Source: Lineus longissimus (taxonomy: Eukaryota > Nemertea > Pilidiophora > Heteronemertea > Lineidae). Taken from it: a stretch of 64,000 nt of DNA. The position numbers were made by a program, and so were the translations under genes. Each line of letters starts with the position of its first letter. Within the stretch, counting starts at the first letter, position 1. The notes under the pieces were generated by a model. That model ran no database searches and was not told the DNA's origin. It saw only the letters and a program-made list of their open reading frames with translations. The stretch lies in assembly GCF_910592395.1 (NCBI RefSeq), contig NC_088319.1, positions 2,358,001 to 2,422,000 of the forward strand, given 5' to 3'. This document shows positions 46,385 to 58,231 of the stretch, in pieces.

Positions 46385-46658
46385 GTTTTTCAGATAGATC
46401 TGGCTAAAGGTACTTGCATGTGGCTGGCCTCTCCGTCACTAAACTGTGATAGTGTGATCACAAACAGAAATGTTACACCCCCCTGTGCAGCTGGTGTCAG
46501 AGTTGACCGGTTTCAGTTGACACCGTGAGAAAGAGCATTGATAGGCCTACCCCAAGGATAATCTATTGTTGTGCAACACCACTATATTTTGGAAAATGTG
46601 GTCTGGTCACATTCCTGAGTTCAATTAAGTACCTTTGGTGAGAACGATATGAAAAATA
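46385..46658 (-). mobile_element. MITE family 1, copy D
   Basis: Inverted copy of the 3-7 kb family: it starts GTTTTTCAGATAGATCTGGC and ends GAACGATATGAAAAATAC, and internally has CACTAAACTGTGATAGTG and GTTGTGCAACACCACTAT. About 40 kb separates it from copies A-C. Confidence 0.8.
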
Positions 46659-46859
46659 CTTTACCCTTTAGTAAAATGTCTGCACGATATTGATTAACGT
46701 TACGCCGACCGATGGTCCAGTTATTTGCATGGCAAGTGATGAGGACAGTGAATCGAGAGCTGGTCGACTCGAAGATGTCACATTGTTTGGACGATTTGTA
46801 TTGTAGGAGAAAACTGGAACACCTGATTAAAAGCTACCCCGTCGAGGAGAGTCGATCGA

Positions 46860-46975
46860 AGAATCAACCGAGTCCGGGAATTGAACCTGTGATCTCATCA
46901 GTGACAGTCGCTGATGATTCTGTTGCGTCTTTTCAGATACGTTCCGACTGCCTTCTCGGGCAAGTCTATTAAGAG
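46860..46975 (-). repeat. tRNA-like B-box sequence, possible SINE relic
   Basis: The minus strand has GAAGGCAGTCGGAACGTATC (A-box-like) and, about 60 bp on, CAGGTTCAATTCCCGGACTC (good B box). No cloverleaf can be closed. Tentative. Confidence 0.3.
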
Positions 46976-47520
46976 GATAGACTTGCCTGCTATCATCAGC
47001 AAAAGTTATAACACACCCACCCATTAAGCGATTTATAGCGGACGAGTAAGGCAAACTACCAGGATTATCCCGCCAGCCAAGGCCGACGATTATACTTCGA
47101 CAACAGAGGAAACAGTCCCAATCACCAGCGACAATAACAACAGATCAGCTCAAGCCAGATATTCATCACGAACAAGTAATGTTTAAATAACGTCATGATC
47201 CCGACTGACGTGTCCGTAGATAACACGAAACTTGAGGAAGCTGCACGGCAACAGAGGAATCCGTCACAATCTTATCACAAGCGACACTGACAATGGATCC
47301 AGTCATGCGCGAAATAACTGACAAGGAATATCTTAATAACAACAGGATCTGGTTGATGATAACATGACGGGATAGATTGATGACATAGATTATACTGATT
47401 AGGTACGGATTAGTGTCAGCAAGTGATACGGATTCTCATCAGGGGTAACATCGTTGGTTAATTTGATCTCGCGGACCTATAATGGATGACACGCCACCAG
47501 AGGATAGTTTGGTCGTAATC

Positions 47521-48015
47521 TGATGACCGGAGGTGAGCTGCTGTCCGCATCATCATGACCAGTGGTAATCTGGTATGTCTCAAACTGCTCAAGACCGCTG
47601 GTGACACTAACCGGGAATGATTGTGGGTCCCCTAAATCCCCTTGTTGGGATCTGCTGACAAGTGGTGGGCCACTGCACGCCATCATTGCTCTGATGACCG
47701 GTGGTGTGCTGCTGTCCGCATTGTCATGACCAGTCGTAGTTATCTGGTGAGTCTCACACTGCTCATTTGAGCCGCTGGTGACGCTAACCGGGATAATTGC
47801 GGGTACCATGGCCTATCTCTCCTTGTCGAAATCTGCATACAAGTGGTGGGCCACTGCACGCCATCACTAATCTAATGACCAGCAGTGAGCTGCTGTCCGC
47901 ATTATCATGTCTCGTTCTGGTCTAGACCGCTGCTGACACTGACCGGGTATAAATGTGCGTCCCTTGTCTCTCCTTCGAGATATTCAGAGTGCAGGGCCAC
48001 TGTTCGCCATCTTGG
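47521..48015. repeat. Tandem repeat of about 175 bp, nearly three units
   Basis: Units start at 47521, 47692 and 47873 (TGATGACCGGNGGTGNGCTG, then CTGTCCGCATTATCATG) and each includes CCGCTGGTGACACTAACCGG and GTGGGCCACTGCACGCCATC. The third unit is shortened. On the minus strand the first two units are open in one frame (47477-47809) and repeat the peptide PVSVTSG..EQ.ET.QITTGHD.ADSS.PPVIR, probably incidentally. Confidence 0.85.
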
Positions 48016-49032
48016 TGACCCGCAGCAATCCGGCTTGCCCCCACCTAAGATAGAAACACTCATATTCCCAGTGCCTGAATGATGGAGTTGTTTTACTTAA
48101 ACATTCAGTTTAGAGACGATACGGTCCTACTGAATTATGGATCAACATACACGCCATCGTTGCACCATACATCTCTTTAGATGGAGGCATGAATGTATGA
48201 TAGTTCAGTTGCTAATCGTAGATGGCAGAACTGACCAGTCCCGGAGGACATCAGTGGTCAGTGCTGCTATAAGAACTCCAGCGCCAGCGGCGACGGGATC
48301 TAACAGAACATATTCGTCAAGGAGGGCTCTGGCACCCGAGATGCTTCTTTAGCCAAGCCTGCCCACAGGCAAAACGTCTTAGCCATACTCCAGCGTCATA
48401 CTCGGCTACTCCATATTGCTAACGAGAAGATATAGTTTTAAGTGGCATTCCCATACATTTTCCTAGCTTAAGGCAACTTTGGACCTTTTTAGGACTTGTA
48501 GTTGGTTAAGACAAGGATGCTGGCCTTCGTTAAGCCGGCGGTGCATTTTTCTGGAGGAAATACGACATGTGGAGATAATGTCCTCTGTAGCCTGGGGTTC
48601 TTAACTTCTTGGAAATATTTCATATGGCCATTATGTGATATCGAGCCTACTTCAGAGGAGATATGTAAGGTGTTTTAGAAAAGCGCAATCTATCAGGTCT
48701 CTGAAGTGGTATCATAAGTAGTTTTTTTCCCAACCGAACCGCACTCAAAGAGGTAGTTCGAACAGTGAGTGTCAGACCTAGCAAAGGTTTAACGATTCTT
48801 AATTGTAATCTTATTCAAATTCTTATGAACATGTAGGCCATACATTTTTCTACAAGATCCTTGTAAGATTCATATTAAGATCGTCTGAACTAAGAAACTT
48901 GTAAGGATTTAACATTTACATCTACAAAAACCTAAATACTGCAAACTGCAAAGTTTTTACGAGCGTTTTATTTTCGCGGATTATCCGACTAATCTCGATT
49001 AAAATGTACATGTACTTGATATTAACAGCACC

Positions 49033-49161
49033 AGTGAGTTTTCGCGAATCCCTGAAGTGCTCACGCGATCGCCTGTCCTATTGTCCGACATCGTGATCCA
49101 AGCCTCGAACACTGGGAGACGTGCTCGCGTTGACGTTTCGGGGGCTTTGCAAAAACTCCTT
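49033..49161. mobile_element. MITE family 4, copy B
   Basis: Left end AGTGAGTTTTCGCGAATCCC, right end TTTGCAAAAACTCCTT, with GACGTTTCGGGGGCTTTGC as inner TIR. The interior CCTATTGTCCGACATCGTGA..CGAACAC matches 25545-25585 of copy A. Confidence 0.7.
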
Positions 49162-50807
49162 CAATATTTCCCCGCACCTCCCAATATGCTATACAGCTGC
49201 TTCATATGATTTAAAAATCCGACGATAACGTAAATCTGCAATACCATGGCCTCGGTTACATGTTTCACTGCAAAAGCAGATCAATATGGAGTGAGTATCG
49301 AACTTATCAATCAATATACTGTGCTCAAATCGACATAATCCAAATTTATCTGCAAGCAAACATAACATTCTACTTGGTCATTTAATTCCGAAAGTTAAAT
49401 CCGGAACAGATTTTCGTTATCTCTGGATGAAGTAAAAAAATCAATATGTCTATCAGTTATTTATTTTGAAGAACCGTGTCTGGATTAGAAAATGCTGCAG
49501 AAAACCCCAAAGGACTTCTGAAATTTATCAGATGGATGTCCGAAGTCGTGGGAAAGCCAGGGAAACTCATCAAAATTTTTGAGTTCATATTTAGACAAAT
49601 CAATAAAGTGACGGAGGCGTCCAGTGAGAGGGACACATTCACCTAAGAAATCTGGTCCTAAATCCTCTGAAGGGACCGATCTGGAAACTGAAAAGAACAT
49701 TTTCTTCTCTCTCAAAAGACAATGCAGTTGACTGCAGACTCCGTGTTGACGATCTCATGTCATTAAACTAATATCATGTCACGTCACTAATTAGTCCCGA
49801 AGCAATAGCCTAAAGCCACACATAAATCGCCCTGCTCCTGACAAACTTGCTTCCCGCACGCTAAGCTGCTCAGCGGATTTATATTGTCAATATATTGATA
49901 GATTCGGACCCTCAGGCTATCAAAAGACCTTGGCGGATCAACTGATAGTATCCCTTATATCCCGAGGCTTCAGCGGAAAATCCTAAGGCGTCTTAAAACA
50001 ATATCTAGAGGGAAGGAAATCAAAATTGAAAATATGGTGTTTCTCACGTCCAAGTTTATAAATAGGTGAACAACGCAAGTTTGACAGTCGCTTCGGAGGA
50101 ATGTCGGGTATCACCCAAGGCAAGAGCCGTCAGTTCGATTCAGCGTGTCAACATAGATTTGTCCGCGTCCCGGGTAGATTTGCTAGTCAAAAGATTCGAT
50201 TCATTTCAAACCAGATCATCCGCCAGTACGTACGAAGGCACCCAAAGGTTTACGGAGTATCCCGAGGCACGGGCGAAATCCAGTGGCCCCAGCTGTTGCT
50301 TTCTAAACTTGTTCGAGTTGATCCCCGATAAGACTTAGCTACGGTGGCCGGTGGTATTTTGTTTATTTGCTTCGGGATTGATAACCGATGTTAAACATTT
50401 CATGGTTTTAAATGCAATTCAATTTATCATTTTTGATCGAACTGAATAAAACTAGATTGATTGCAATCGGACGGGATTTCCTGATTAAAACTTTATAAAT
50501 TTCGCCAAGTTTTCTGATTTCGATAGTGCTGGGTGTTGGAATTGCAATATAAATGATTCTGCATAACATTTCTTTTCATTTTCAATTCGAGACCAAGTTG
50601 GAATTTGCTGATATTATCTTTTAAATTCAAGTTCTACTTAATTCTGATTTTCAATTCTTATTCCCGATCATCGGCCGGTTGGGGTTAGCAAAGCGCAGAC
50701 CAAGAAATTAATGACTTAAGTCCTTGCTGGTGGATAAACGACATAAGAAAATAATTAAAAAAAATGGAGATTTGGGAAAAAGGAAAAAAAATAGAGGGGC
50801 AATTTAA
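49162..50807. other. No recognised gene
   Basis: Two overlapping plus-strand frames (50066-50338 and 50101-50331) remain open for 76-90 codons. The second is basic (QKIRFISNQIIRQYVRRHP) but has no domain I can name and no clear splice context. Confidence 0.4.
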
Positions 50808-51136
50808 GGTGGCTGTTCTGCTCAGAGAACATATTTGTACCGTATTCACCATTGGTCGTGGGTTCGATGCTCGGAAAGTCTTTGTGTCTTTGAGCAAGGC
50901 ACTTAACCCTACTTGCTTCTCTCCACCCAGGAGTAAATGGGTGCCTAGCTGGCAGAGATGGCAAACTATGAATGTTAGTCCTGAACGCTGTATAGCTGTA
51001 GCTCGGACCTGTAATACTGCGAGAGAGTAGAGCTTGAACCACGAATGTACAGGCCAATAGCTAGGGGTAATAATGTGAAGCGCTTTGAGCGACTGAAACC
51101 AGTTGGATTTAGCGCTAAAGTCTCATAATTATTATT
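50808..51136 (+). repeat. tRNA-derived SINE
   Basis: The tRNA-like head has TGGCTGTTCTGCTCAG (A-box-like) and GGTCGTGGGTTCGATGCTCG (B box). The body includes TTTGAGCAAGGCACTTAACC, CCAGGAGTAAATGGGTGCC and CTAGCTGGCAGAG. The tail has AAGCGCTTTGAGC, GGATTTAGCGCTAAAG and an ATTATTATT end, a 3' end type shared with CR1/L2-group LINEs that would mobilise it. Confidence 0.78.
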
Positions 51137-52530
51137 GATGCATGATTTTAATGATATACGGCAACACTCTCTGCTCTTGTCAACAATTCCTTTTTGTCTT
51201 CAAACTGCACTGATCTGAAGTCTGATGTTATCCCGCGACATTCATCTTTCACCTTTTCAAATGCTGTTTTATATTGATAATCACCGAGTTTGAATTTTCA
51301 ATTCTGAACTATTCATCATTTCGAATCCCACGTAACAAGCGGCACCTTGAGGTTCGCAATCATCGGTCCCTCCACCAAATTAAGCATCAATAAATTAATA
51401 TCATCTGACAAGATGACACTACGAGATAATAATCAATGATTGATTGCAAATTTCGTCAATATTTATTGTTCAAACGAATCAGGTGCCATATAAATCTGAC
51501 AAGATTCGAATCGGTGGCTGGTGCAGTCAGGTGTTGATATGATGAGATAGAATGATTTCGGATTTTGAACAAGGAATGGCGTAATTTTGTACGATAAGAA
51601 CACCATCTAGCATCTTTTTCAATGTATCTCTTATAATTTATGTCTGTTGTTTATCATAATTGTGGTCTTGCTTGGCTCTACCTTAAGTAAAGCACTGCAG
51701 TCACATAAACTGTTCAAGTTGAAGACCCGAAAGGGTTAAAACCCACTTTCACTATCTATGATGATAATGATCTGAGTGACAAAGATTGAGCAAACGTCCA
51801 TGTCACCACCCTCAGAACATTAAAATAACCAATCACGGTGGACTATGACTGTGATTTAAGAGTTTGATTTATGACCAATGACACACAATAAAACCTGCTT
51901 GGCTGCAAAGTGTCAAATGAGTGTAAATGCTTATAACAAAATATCTAATGTAGGTAACGATATCAAATTATCGAGTACAAAATATATTGATTTCAGCTTT
52001 TTTTTGCCGAAGTTTGGTAAATTGATCACCAATATTATTGGATTTATTCAAAACATGTGATCTTTTTCTTGAAACTGTACATGTTTATGCTAACAAAAAC
52101 AGAATAATATATTGATGAGAATTTCACTTGGACCTTTGACCTGGGGCTACACTGCACTTCATTAACAAGCACTTTAGTTATCTACCACACATTTTCAATT
52201 ATCTTCCAAATCGCAACGCTTCATTATGGGCTATCTTCGTAAATCACGTCAACAGTTCACGATGGGCTATCTTCGTTGAATCTCCGCCCGTCAAATGCGT
52301 TAATTTACCCAATAGATCGTGACACTTGCTGCGATGATGAATCAGTGTTTGATTAACATGACGATTCATCGGGCGTCAGATCTTGACTCTAATTGGTCGG
52401 AATCAATAAAATACCATTATTCACTTTGATGAGACTGTGCAGATTATTCAGTGATACGTGTTTTGGCTTATTCTCCCTAAAGTTACTTCCACTTTAACTT
52501 CTGACTGAGATAATTCTTTAAGAATCTCCC
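51137..52530. other. No recognised gene
   Basis: AT-rich intergenic sequence. A short imperfect duplication ATGGGCTATCTTCGT occurs at 52226 and 52262. Confidence 0.45.
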
Positions 52531-53120
52531 GTTACACACGAGGGATTTCTCACCAACTTAGTTGGTTTTAAAATTAAGAACAGGTGCACAGGTGACTGGA
52601 AGTTGAGAGTCGTTCACCCACTCACACGAAAGACATAATCCCAGCAATATTAAGGTCCTGCACTATATTTAGGCCAAAACCTTGGTCAAGGCTGAGTGCA
52701 ATGGCTGCCAATGATTTTGTTGTGTACAATGAGAGGAAGAAAAAGAAGATCTATTATTATTGTAAAAAGTATCAGTGAAAAGAGGAAAAGGAGAAATCGA
52801 TGGGATAATAGGAGGTTTTGGGCAAAATCGTGGATTATGAGAAGGTACAGCCTTGGCGGCTATGGCGCCTATAAAGATAAAGAGTCAAAATATGGCCCAA
52901 CTATGTTGTTGACTGAATCACACGGGGAAAATTCTCCCCCACACTCCTTATATAAACAAAAAAATCCTTATATAAACAAAAGATGTCGTCGAGAAATAGA
53001 ACAAGTCGGTAGTGCAGCCAGCAACTCCAACCAATCGGGCAAAGTATCAGTTACCTGGTCTGGATTCCTGTTATGAATTAAAATTCCAACTAAGTTGGTG
53101 AGAAGTCCCTCGTGTGTAAC
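52531..53120 (+). mobile_element. PIF/Harbinger-like deletion derivative with 43 bp TIRs
   Basis: 590 bp bounded by GTTACACACGAGGGATTTCT then CACCAACTTAGTTGG, and its inverted copy ending TCCCTCGTGTGTAAC (one or two mismatches over about 43 bp). The interior encodes a 126-codon frame with a Harbinger-transposase-like N-terminal block. A clear 3 bp target duplication could not be assigned because the outermost bases TTA/TAA are themselves inverted. Confidence 0.82.
52696..53076 (+). pseudogene. Fragment of a PIF/Harbinger-type transposase N-terminus
   Basis: The 126-codon frame includes KRKRRNRWDNRRFWAKSWIM followed by RRYSLGGYGAY. Harbinger nucleases typically start with a basic stretch followed by RRFWVRPWLxxRxxxGxY, so I read this as the N-terminal piece. 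The catalytic DDE region is absent, and the rest of the frame contains an internal duplication (CTTATATAAACAAAAAAATC). Placement inside the TIRs supports the assignment. Confidence 0.6.
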
Positions 53121-53589
53121 ACACGGTTCAAGGAGTTTTAACGCTTTTCGAAAACTCCTTCATACTCCCAAGTTTATGAACAGACACCAGCATTTTTCAA
53201 AAAGCAAAAACTAGTCACATGCGTCCTCCTAAAGTAATTCAAACCAAATATTGAATCATATATGCGACCACGATATGCTGATAAAAAAATCAGACATTGT
53301 ACAAACCACTTTATCCGAGAGTCGTTTTGTTAGTGGTTTTCCAATTTATTTTAGAGATTGCCTTTACGTGCGAAACTATATACCAAATCAGTGCGTAATT
53401 ACGAGGGGGTGGGGGGGGGGGGGGTAAATCAATTTGTGTTTGTCTAACCCGTTGCCAAGGTTATCTGCCTTTTTAGGAGCAGATGCACAACTTCAGATTG
53501 AATTTCGTGTTGTTGCCTAGATACGAGTGCGAGCTCTAATCTTACATTAAACAAAAGACATGATGCATGGTCACAATTCTCATTTGCAT

Positions 53590-53785
53590 GTGATGACATT
53601 ATGTTATTTTGCCCCTTACCTCGCATTTAAAAGAATTCAGGCCTGGGCCTATACACCGTCTATAGTCTTCAAACAAAGCCCGCTCGCACCTTGGCCTAAA
53701 TTCCCATTGTTCTACCGTCTTATCAAAGGGCTACCAGAGCAAATTTTGTCAACAACGACCCCCACGAAACGGCTTTCAAATGGAT
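53590..53785 (-). repeat. Dispersed repeat family 3, copy 3
   Basis: Reverse orientation: GAATTCAGGCCTGGGCCTAT, CCGTCTATAGTCTTCAAACA, AAGCCCGCTCGCACC, GGCCTAAATTCCCATTGTTC and CCCCACGAAACGG follow each other exactly as in the complement of the other copies. Confidence 0.75.
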
Positions 53786-54441
53786 CGAGGTCTAAATCGA
53801 CAAGGGCAAATACGTATAAACGTAATAGACATGGCAACGAACAGAATCACGACAATTTTCTGCTCACGTGTATATATGCAACAGTACAATCCAGAGATAA
53901 GCGTCTTGTCATTTTTTAAACGCCAGGATAACGATAAAAACACCATACGTATCAGCCAAGCCTGCAACAAAAGACGCTTACTTCTGATAAACGCCAACAA
54001 AAAACCCAGAACAAACGCAATGCAAGGAAAAAAGTTATTTTATGATTTCAGATTTGTTTAAGATATTCCTTATCCGATTCCGTTCATTTTTTTGGCACAT
54101 ATTCTACTTTGATCCTGATACAACTCCGTGATTTCCGTATATAATACGATTTTTTATTCTATTTGCCTTTCTTTCTCTCCCTAGGACTATCTTTCAGGTC
54201 TTTGTTTGAACAAAATGCATTCTGAGGCAACCCCCTAGTCTGTCTTGTGTTCCTTATTTGATTTGCGTCGTTTTGATCGAAATACTCCAATGTAATCTTT
54301 ATAAGGTCAGTTACTCTGAGTCTAGTCAAAACAACCAATGAATTGGAACGCATTGGGGAACTGGATTTTGTCGTATCTTGATTAGGTATTGCGTTTGTTT
54401 TGCCAATTCAAGTTGGCCTAACAGGCAAGGATCTTTGAACG

Positions 54442-54894
54442 GTGAGTTATCGCGCTAACGAGCTATTTTGTCTGGGCACCGCCGATTCCGCTACTGCCTT
54501 GTCTGAGATCCTGACCCCTATCTCAATTCAACCGGAGTCATTTCTGAAAATAGGACTGTGCCAAAAAGAGATATCGCACTTTTTTATACAATGCAGTCCA
54601 CATTCGCCTCGTGTCGGCACAGCAAGTTCTAGATACTTTCATGAAACATCCCTCCATGGCATGATTGAATTGGGGTCTTTCGAGGGGGTTGTCGCCCAAA
54701 TTGGCGAAATCTTGCTGTTCGGGAAGCCTCGCTTGACTGGTGAGTGTATCCAAAACGGGCTCGAAGAAGAAGACCTATTGGATAAATCACGTCTATCGTC
54801 GAGTAGAGCGACTCCGCTAGAATTCAAAATAAATAAGCAGATACGCGACGAATATAATAAATTGCACTCAAATAAAAAAGAACGACAATGTTAA
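54442..54894 (+). pseudogene. Unassigned 150-codon frame, possibly a LINE C-terminal relic
   Basis: The frame has KEISHFFIQCSPHSPR, which resembles the H-x-F-x-x-C part of the zinc knuckle at the end of some non-LTR reverse transcriptases, and ILLFGKPRL further on, as in the tails of such proteins. The preceding CxxC pair is missing and no tail repeat follows. Weak assignment; it may also be a chance frame. Confidence 0.3.
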
Positions 54895-55424
54895 GCCTCT
54901 TTCGTAATTTAACCCAATCATGCCAATTGCGATAAAGCAAGAAAATCCCTGCATTCGTGCTTTTTCAAATTTTCAAAATCCTGCGTGACATTTTCACCGC
55001 CTCCGCACATTTGCAATAATTCAGTGCCTTATTCAATTGAAATCGTGTCCGTGTCATGTCAAGTTTACACAGGTTACTCGTGCATCAAAAATACATCTTG
55101 TGTTGACTGAGCATTCAATTTTAGTCATCTGAACTAATGTTGGCATGATTTATAGCAAAAATACCAAACTCTACTCTCTAAACGTCTGGGATCAAAACCA
55201 ATTGTAAGGAAATTTAAGAAATTGACGCGTCATTTTTTTGCTAAGTGGTTTCATCATCAGGTGAGAATATTTTTCTCAACTGAAGCGTGTTGTGGCTTCT
55301 CATGTAAAAAAGATAAAACTAAAATGATTTTGATCTCAGAAAAATTGATATTTGAACTGTTGGACATAACGTTTATTTGCCTTTACCATGTTAACCAGTT
55401 TGGGCCTATATTGACCCACCTGAA

Positions 55425-55582
55425 ACACGTTTCATCGGGGAAGGTGTGATAAAGATTTGCCCTGAAACCCTTTGAGAAGAACAATGGGAACTTAGGCTTA
55501 CATGTAGGTGCGAGTGGGCTTTGTTTGAAGACAATAGACCGCGTATTGGGCTAGGTCTGAAGTTTTTTACTGCGAGGTATAA
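55425..55582 (+). repeat. Dispersed repeat family 3, copy 4 (cut by a Harbinger-type MITE)
   Basis: GAAGAACAATGGGAACTTAG, GAGTGGGCTTTGTTTGAAGA, CAATAGACCGCGTATTGGGC and ACTGCGAGGTATAA. The copy continues as TTAAGGGG right after the MITE at 56024, restoring the order seen in copy 5 (GCGTAAGGGGCAAAA). Confidence 0.78.
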
Positions 55583-56023
55583 CGCTCGCAGCACACTAGC
55601 TGCCAACTTCGGCGTTCACTGGCGTTTTTTGCCGCAATAGTCCTGAACGCCTGAAAAATCCCTAGTCTGCTACGAACGGCGTCGGCGAACGCGACTTGAC
55701 GCCACTTGCCGAAACTAAACGCCAAATATCTAACATGTTTGATTTTTGACGCGTGTCGCCGCGTTTGAACGCAAGAAGAAGCCAGGTGTGCTACGGATGG
55801 CCGCCTGACTTGGCGTCGGCGGCGAGGCTATGGCCAATCAGCTTGCGTCTTGATGTCACATGATTTCAAAATGGCAGCCTAAAGTGGCGGAAAAGACGCT
55901 ACTGGACGCCGATTCTGGGCAGGTGTGCTCTGACCGAGATCCACTGGCCGCCAACTTTGGCGTCGAGAGGCGTCAGCTGAACGCTTCTTGTCGCCAAAGT
56001 TGGCGGCTAGTGTGCTGCGGGCT
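55583..56023. mobile_element. PIF/Harbinger-type MITE
   Basis: 441 bp starting CGCTCGCAGCACACTAGCTG and ending TTGGCGGCTAGTGTGCTGCG then GGCT, an inverted repeat of about 30 bp. It is flanked by TAA on both sides (55580-55582 and 56024-56026), the 3 bp duplication characteristic of Harbinger elements. The interior is GC-rich relative to its surroundings and full of GGCG/CGCC subrepeats such as CGCCAACTTTGGCG. Confidence 0.85.
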
Positions 56024-56039
56024 TAAGGGGCTGTTGAAC

Positions 56040-57576
56040 GTAATGAAAATATTCAACTATAAGTCTTCCTTATTTTTCGGAAGAAGCACGGACTTGATTA
56101 GTTTGGATTATATGTTGGCACATTATGGACTGGTGTAACGTCTTTGGTTGTCACTCAAACTTCAGTGTCTCCCTGTAATATGGACTGGAGAAACCATGAC
56201 TTTTCAATAAGAGGAAACGGAGGGATGTGTCGTACTAAGGCAGCGCTCCCAAATAATGACGGGAAATTCTAAGAAGCGGAAACAATTAAAAACATTACAC
56301 CGAACCAAGTCAATTTTCAAAGAAGTTGACATGGTTAACGTCCGTTTTGCATATTAAATACATCTTTCTTTTGGATTCGTGTTTCATTTATGATATCTTG
56401 CGCAATTTAGTCAACAAATTAACAGGATAAACACATGCACCCCCTGTGTAGGATTTTCATTCTCCTGCTCTGACATACAAGCACTCAGAAAGAACGGCAT
56501 TATTCGAAGGACGAGCGAGCGGAGGAATTGCTAATTCGTTGAAATCCTCGCCGGTGTGATGGGAAAAGCTGTCGTAGGTTCGACAGTGTCCCGAGGACAA
56601 ATGATTATAATATTCGCTGATAGTGAAGCATTGGGTCCCTATCAATCATGCCTACAGACCAATAATATAATCTGCGAGCGTAACTTGGGTAGGATATATC
56701 TTCCAGGAGATACTTTGAAATCCAGATCTACAAATCTGCTTGAAGCTTCAGGCATATACATTACATGGGAAAATAGTACAGTGCCGATGCGTCCGTCCTG
56801 ACAGCGGGCTGTGTGTCATTCCCATTAGTTTTTCAATTGCTTTCGGACCCCGTGAGCCGACGAAAATTGTTCAGTCTTGGTGGTCTACTTGCGTCGTTGG
56901 TCTTCTTTGAAGGTTGTTTTGTCGATAATGACAGCGGTGATCAGGTGGTGCGATCGGCAAAAGGTGGCTTCTTCCCACCTTGAAAGCAATCTTTGATAAT
57001 GAGGCCATAAGAGTAAGCTAAAGGTGAAATAACTTTACCAGCGGTATTGTCGATGTCGTTCCTGCAAAATGTTGGCATCAAATGATTGAATCAGGCGAAG
57101 TAGTTTTTTCTTTGGTCAGGATTTAACGCCAATTCACCAAGGACTTCAAATTAAATCTATTAGTGGTGACCACTGTCCAGGGTTCGAATTGATCGCTGCG
57201 TTTTAGTGTTACCGTGATCACTGCACTGTGTCTTCAGATTTACCGTCTTCACGCCTGGTGGGCTAGACACATAGACACCGTTACTAGTACAGCCTTTGTC
57301 TGCCTCTTTCCTCGCTAAATTCTACTTTGGTACACCTTTAGCACCCCTGTCAGGAAACAGTATATGATTTAGTTTGCAGCTAAGGTAAGACATAACTAGT
57401 TTTCATGTCCTTACAACAAGACATCGACCCAGCATAGCCTTTTTCTTTTCCATCGCCTTCACTAAATACCACATCAGTAGTCTCAGCGACGCTGTTTATG
57501 GATCAGTTCATGATTTACCCGCCGCAGTTAAAGGGGCAAAGTTGCATTCAAAAAGTCTGAGAAAGGCCAGGACTTC
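56040..57576. other. No recognised gene
   Basis: A B-box-like CCAGGGTTCGAATTGATCGC at 57177-57196 may be a SINE relic, without a supporting A box. No coding exon recognised. Confidence 0.4.
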
Positions 57577-57845
57577 CTTACAATACAATACAATAAAAAC
57601 TTGTAAGGCGCTCAAATCCAGCAATTAAACTGTTCGAGTGCGCCCCCTAGCGAGCAAAGTACTTCTGAAATAGGACCGTCTTTAGAGTGTTCCTGAAAGC
57701 AAGGAGTGACTGAGCGTCCCGCAGATTACAGCTTAGAGAGTTCCACAGTTGGGGAGCCTTGATACCTACGATCCATGAAAAAAAAACATTATAAAAATCG
57801 TTCTTGTCCCATCTGTTTACTGGAAGCAACATGTTTTCCTGGTAA
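57577..57845 (-). mobile_element. LINE 3' end: reverse transcriptase C-terminus plus tail
   Basis: The minus strand encodes GIKAPQLWNSLSCNLRDAQS then LLAFRNTLKTVLFQKYF and a stop, the conserved C-terminal block of CR1/L2-group reverse transcriptases. It is followed by TTTGAGCGCCTTACAAG and a (TATTG)n-type tail ending at about 57577. Strongly 5'-truncated. Confidence 0.82.
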
Positions 57846-58082
57846 AAGATCAGTGGCGAACATATACCTTACCCAGACAAGATAGGATGTCCCTTTCTTT
57901 TCTAACTTGACAGCAAAACCATTTATTTTTTATAGCCCGATGATAGAATGACATTTTTAAAAGTGGCTTCATGCGCATTTAATGCAACGGGAAAACATTT
58001 AGATTTTCACCAAGTGTGTATGGAATCTGATGATCTCGTGAAAAAAACAATGGCATGATGTTTATTGACCGTATTGAGTGCT

Positions 58083-58231
58083 TGCTTTTAAACGACTCCT
58101 GAAATCCTGGCTGTTCAAAATCCTGGCTGTTCGAGGAAGCATTTCTTGGTGGGGAGGTAGCGCCTTGAGCAGGTTTACCTGGAGTTTGGCGCTCTATAAG
58201 ACATTGTTGATTGATTGATTGATTGATTGAG
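58083..58231 (+). mobile_element. LINE 3' end with (TTGA)n tail
   Basis: TTTAAACGACTCCTGAAATC encodes FKRLLKSWLF, the last reverse transcriptase residues. A 15 bp duplication (AAATCCTGGCTGTTC) follows, then GGTAGCGCCTTGAGCAGG, TTTGGCGCTCTATAAG and a TTGATTGATTGATTGATTGA tail (58206-58230), typical of CR1/L2-group 3' ends. Confidence 0.82.

Noticed and set aside
53776-54061. Overlapping frames on both strands, the minus one with hydrophobic stretches
   Set aside because: No recognisable receptor motif, no splice sites joining neighbours, and part of it overlaps a dispersed repeat.
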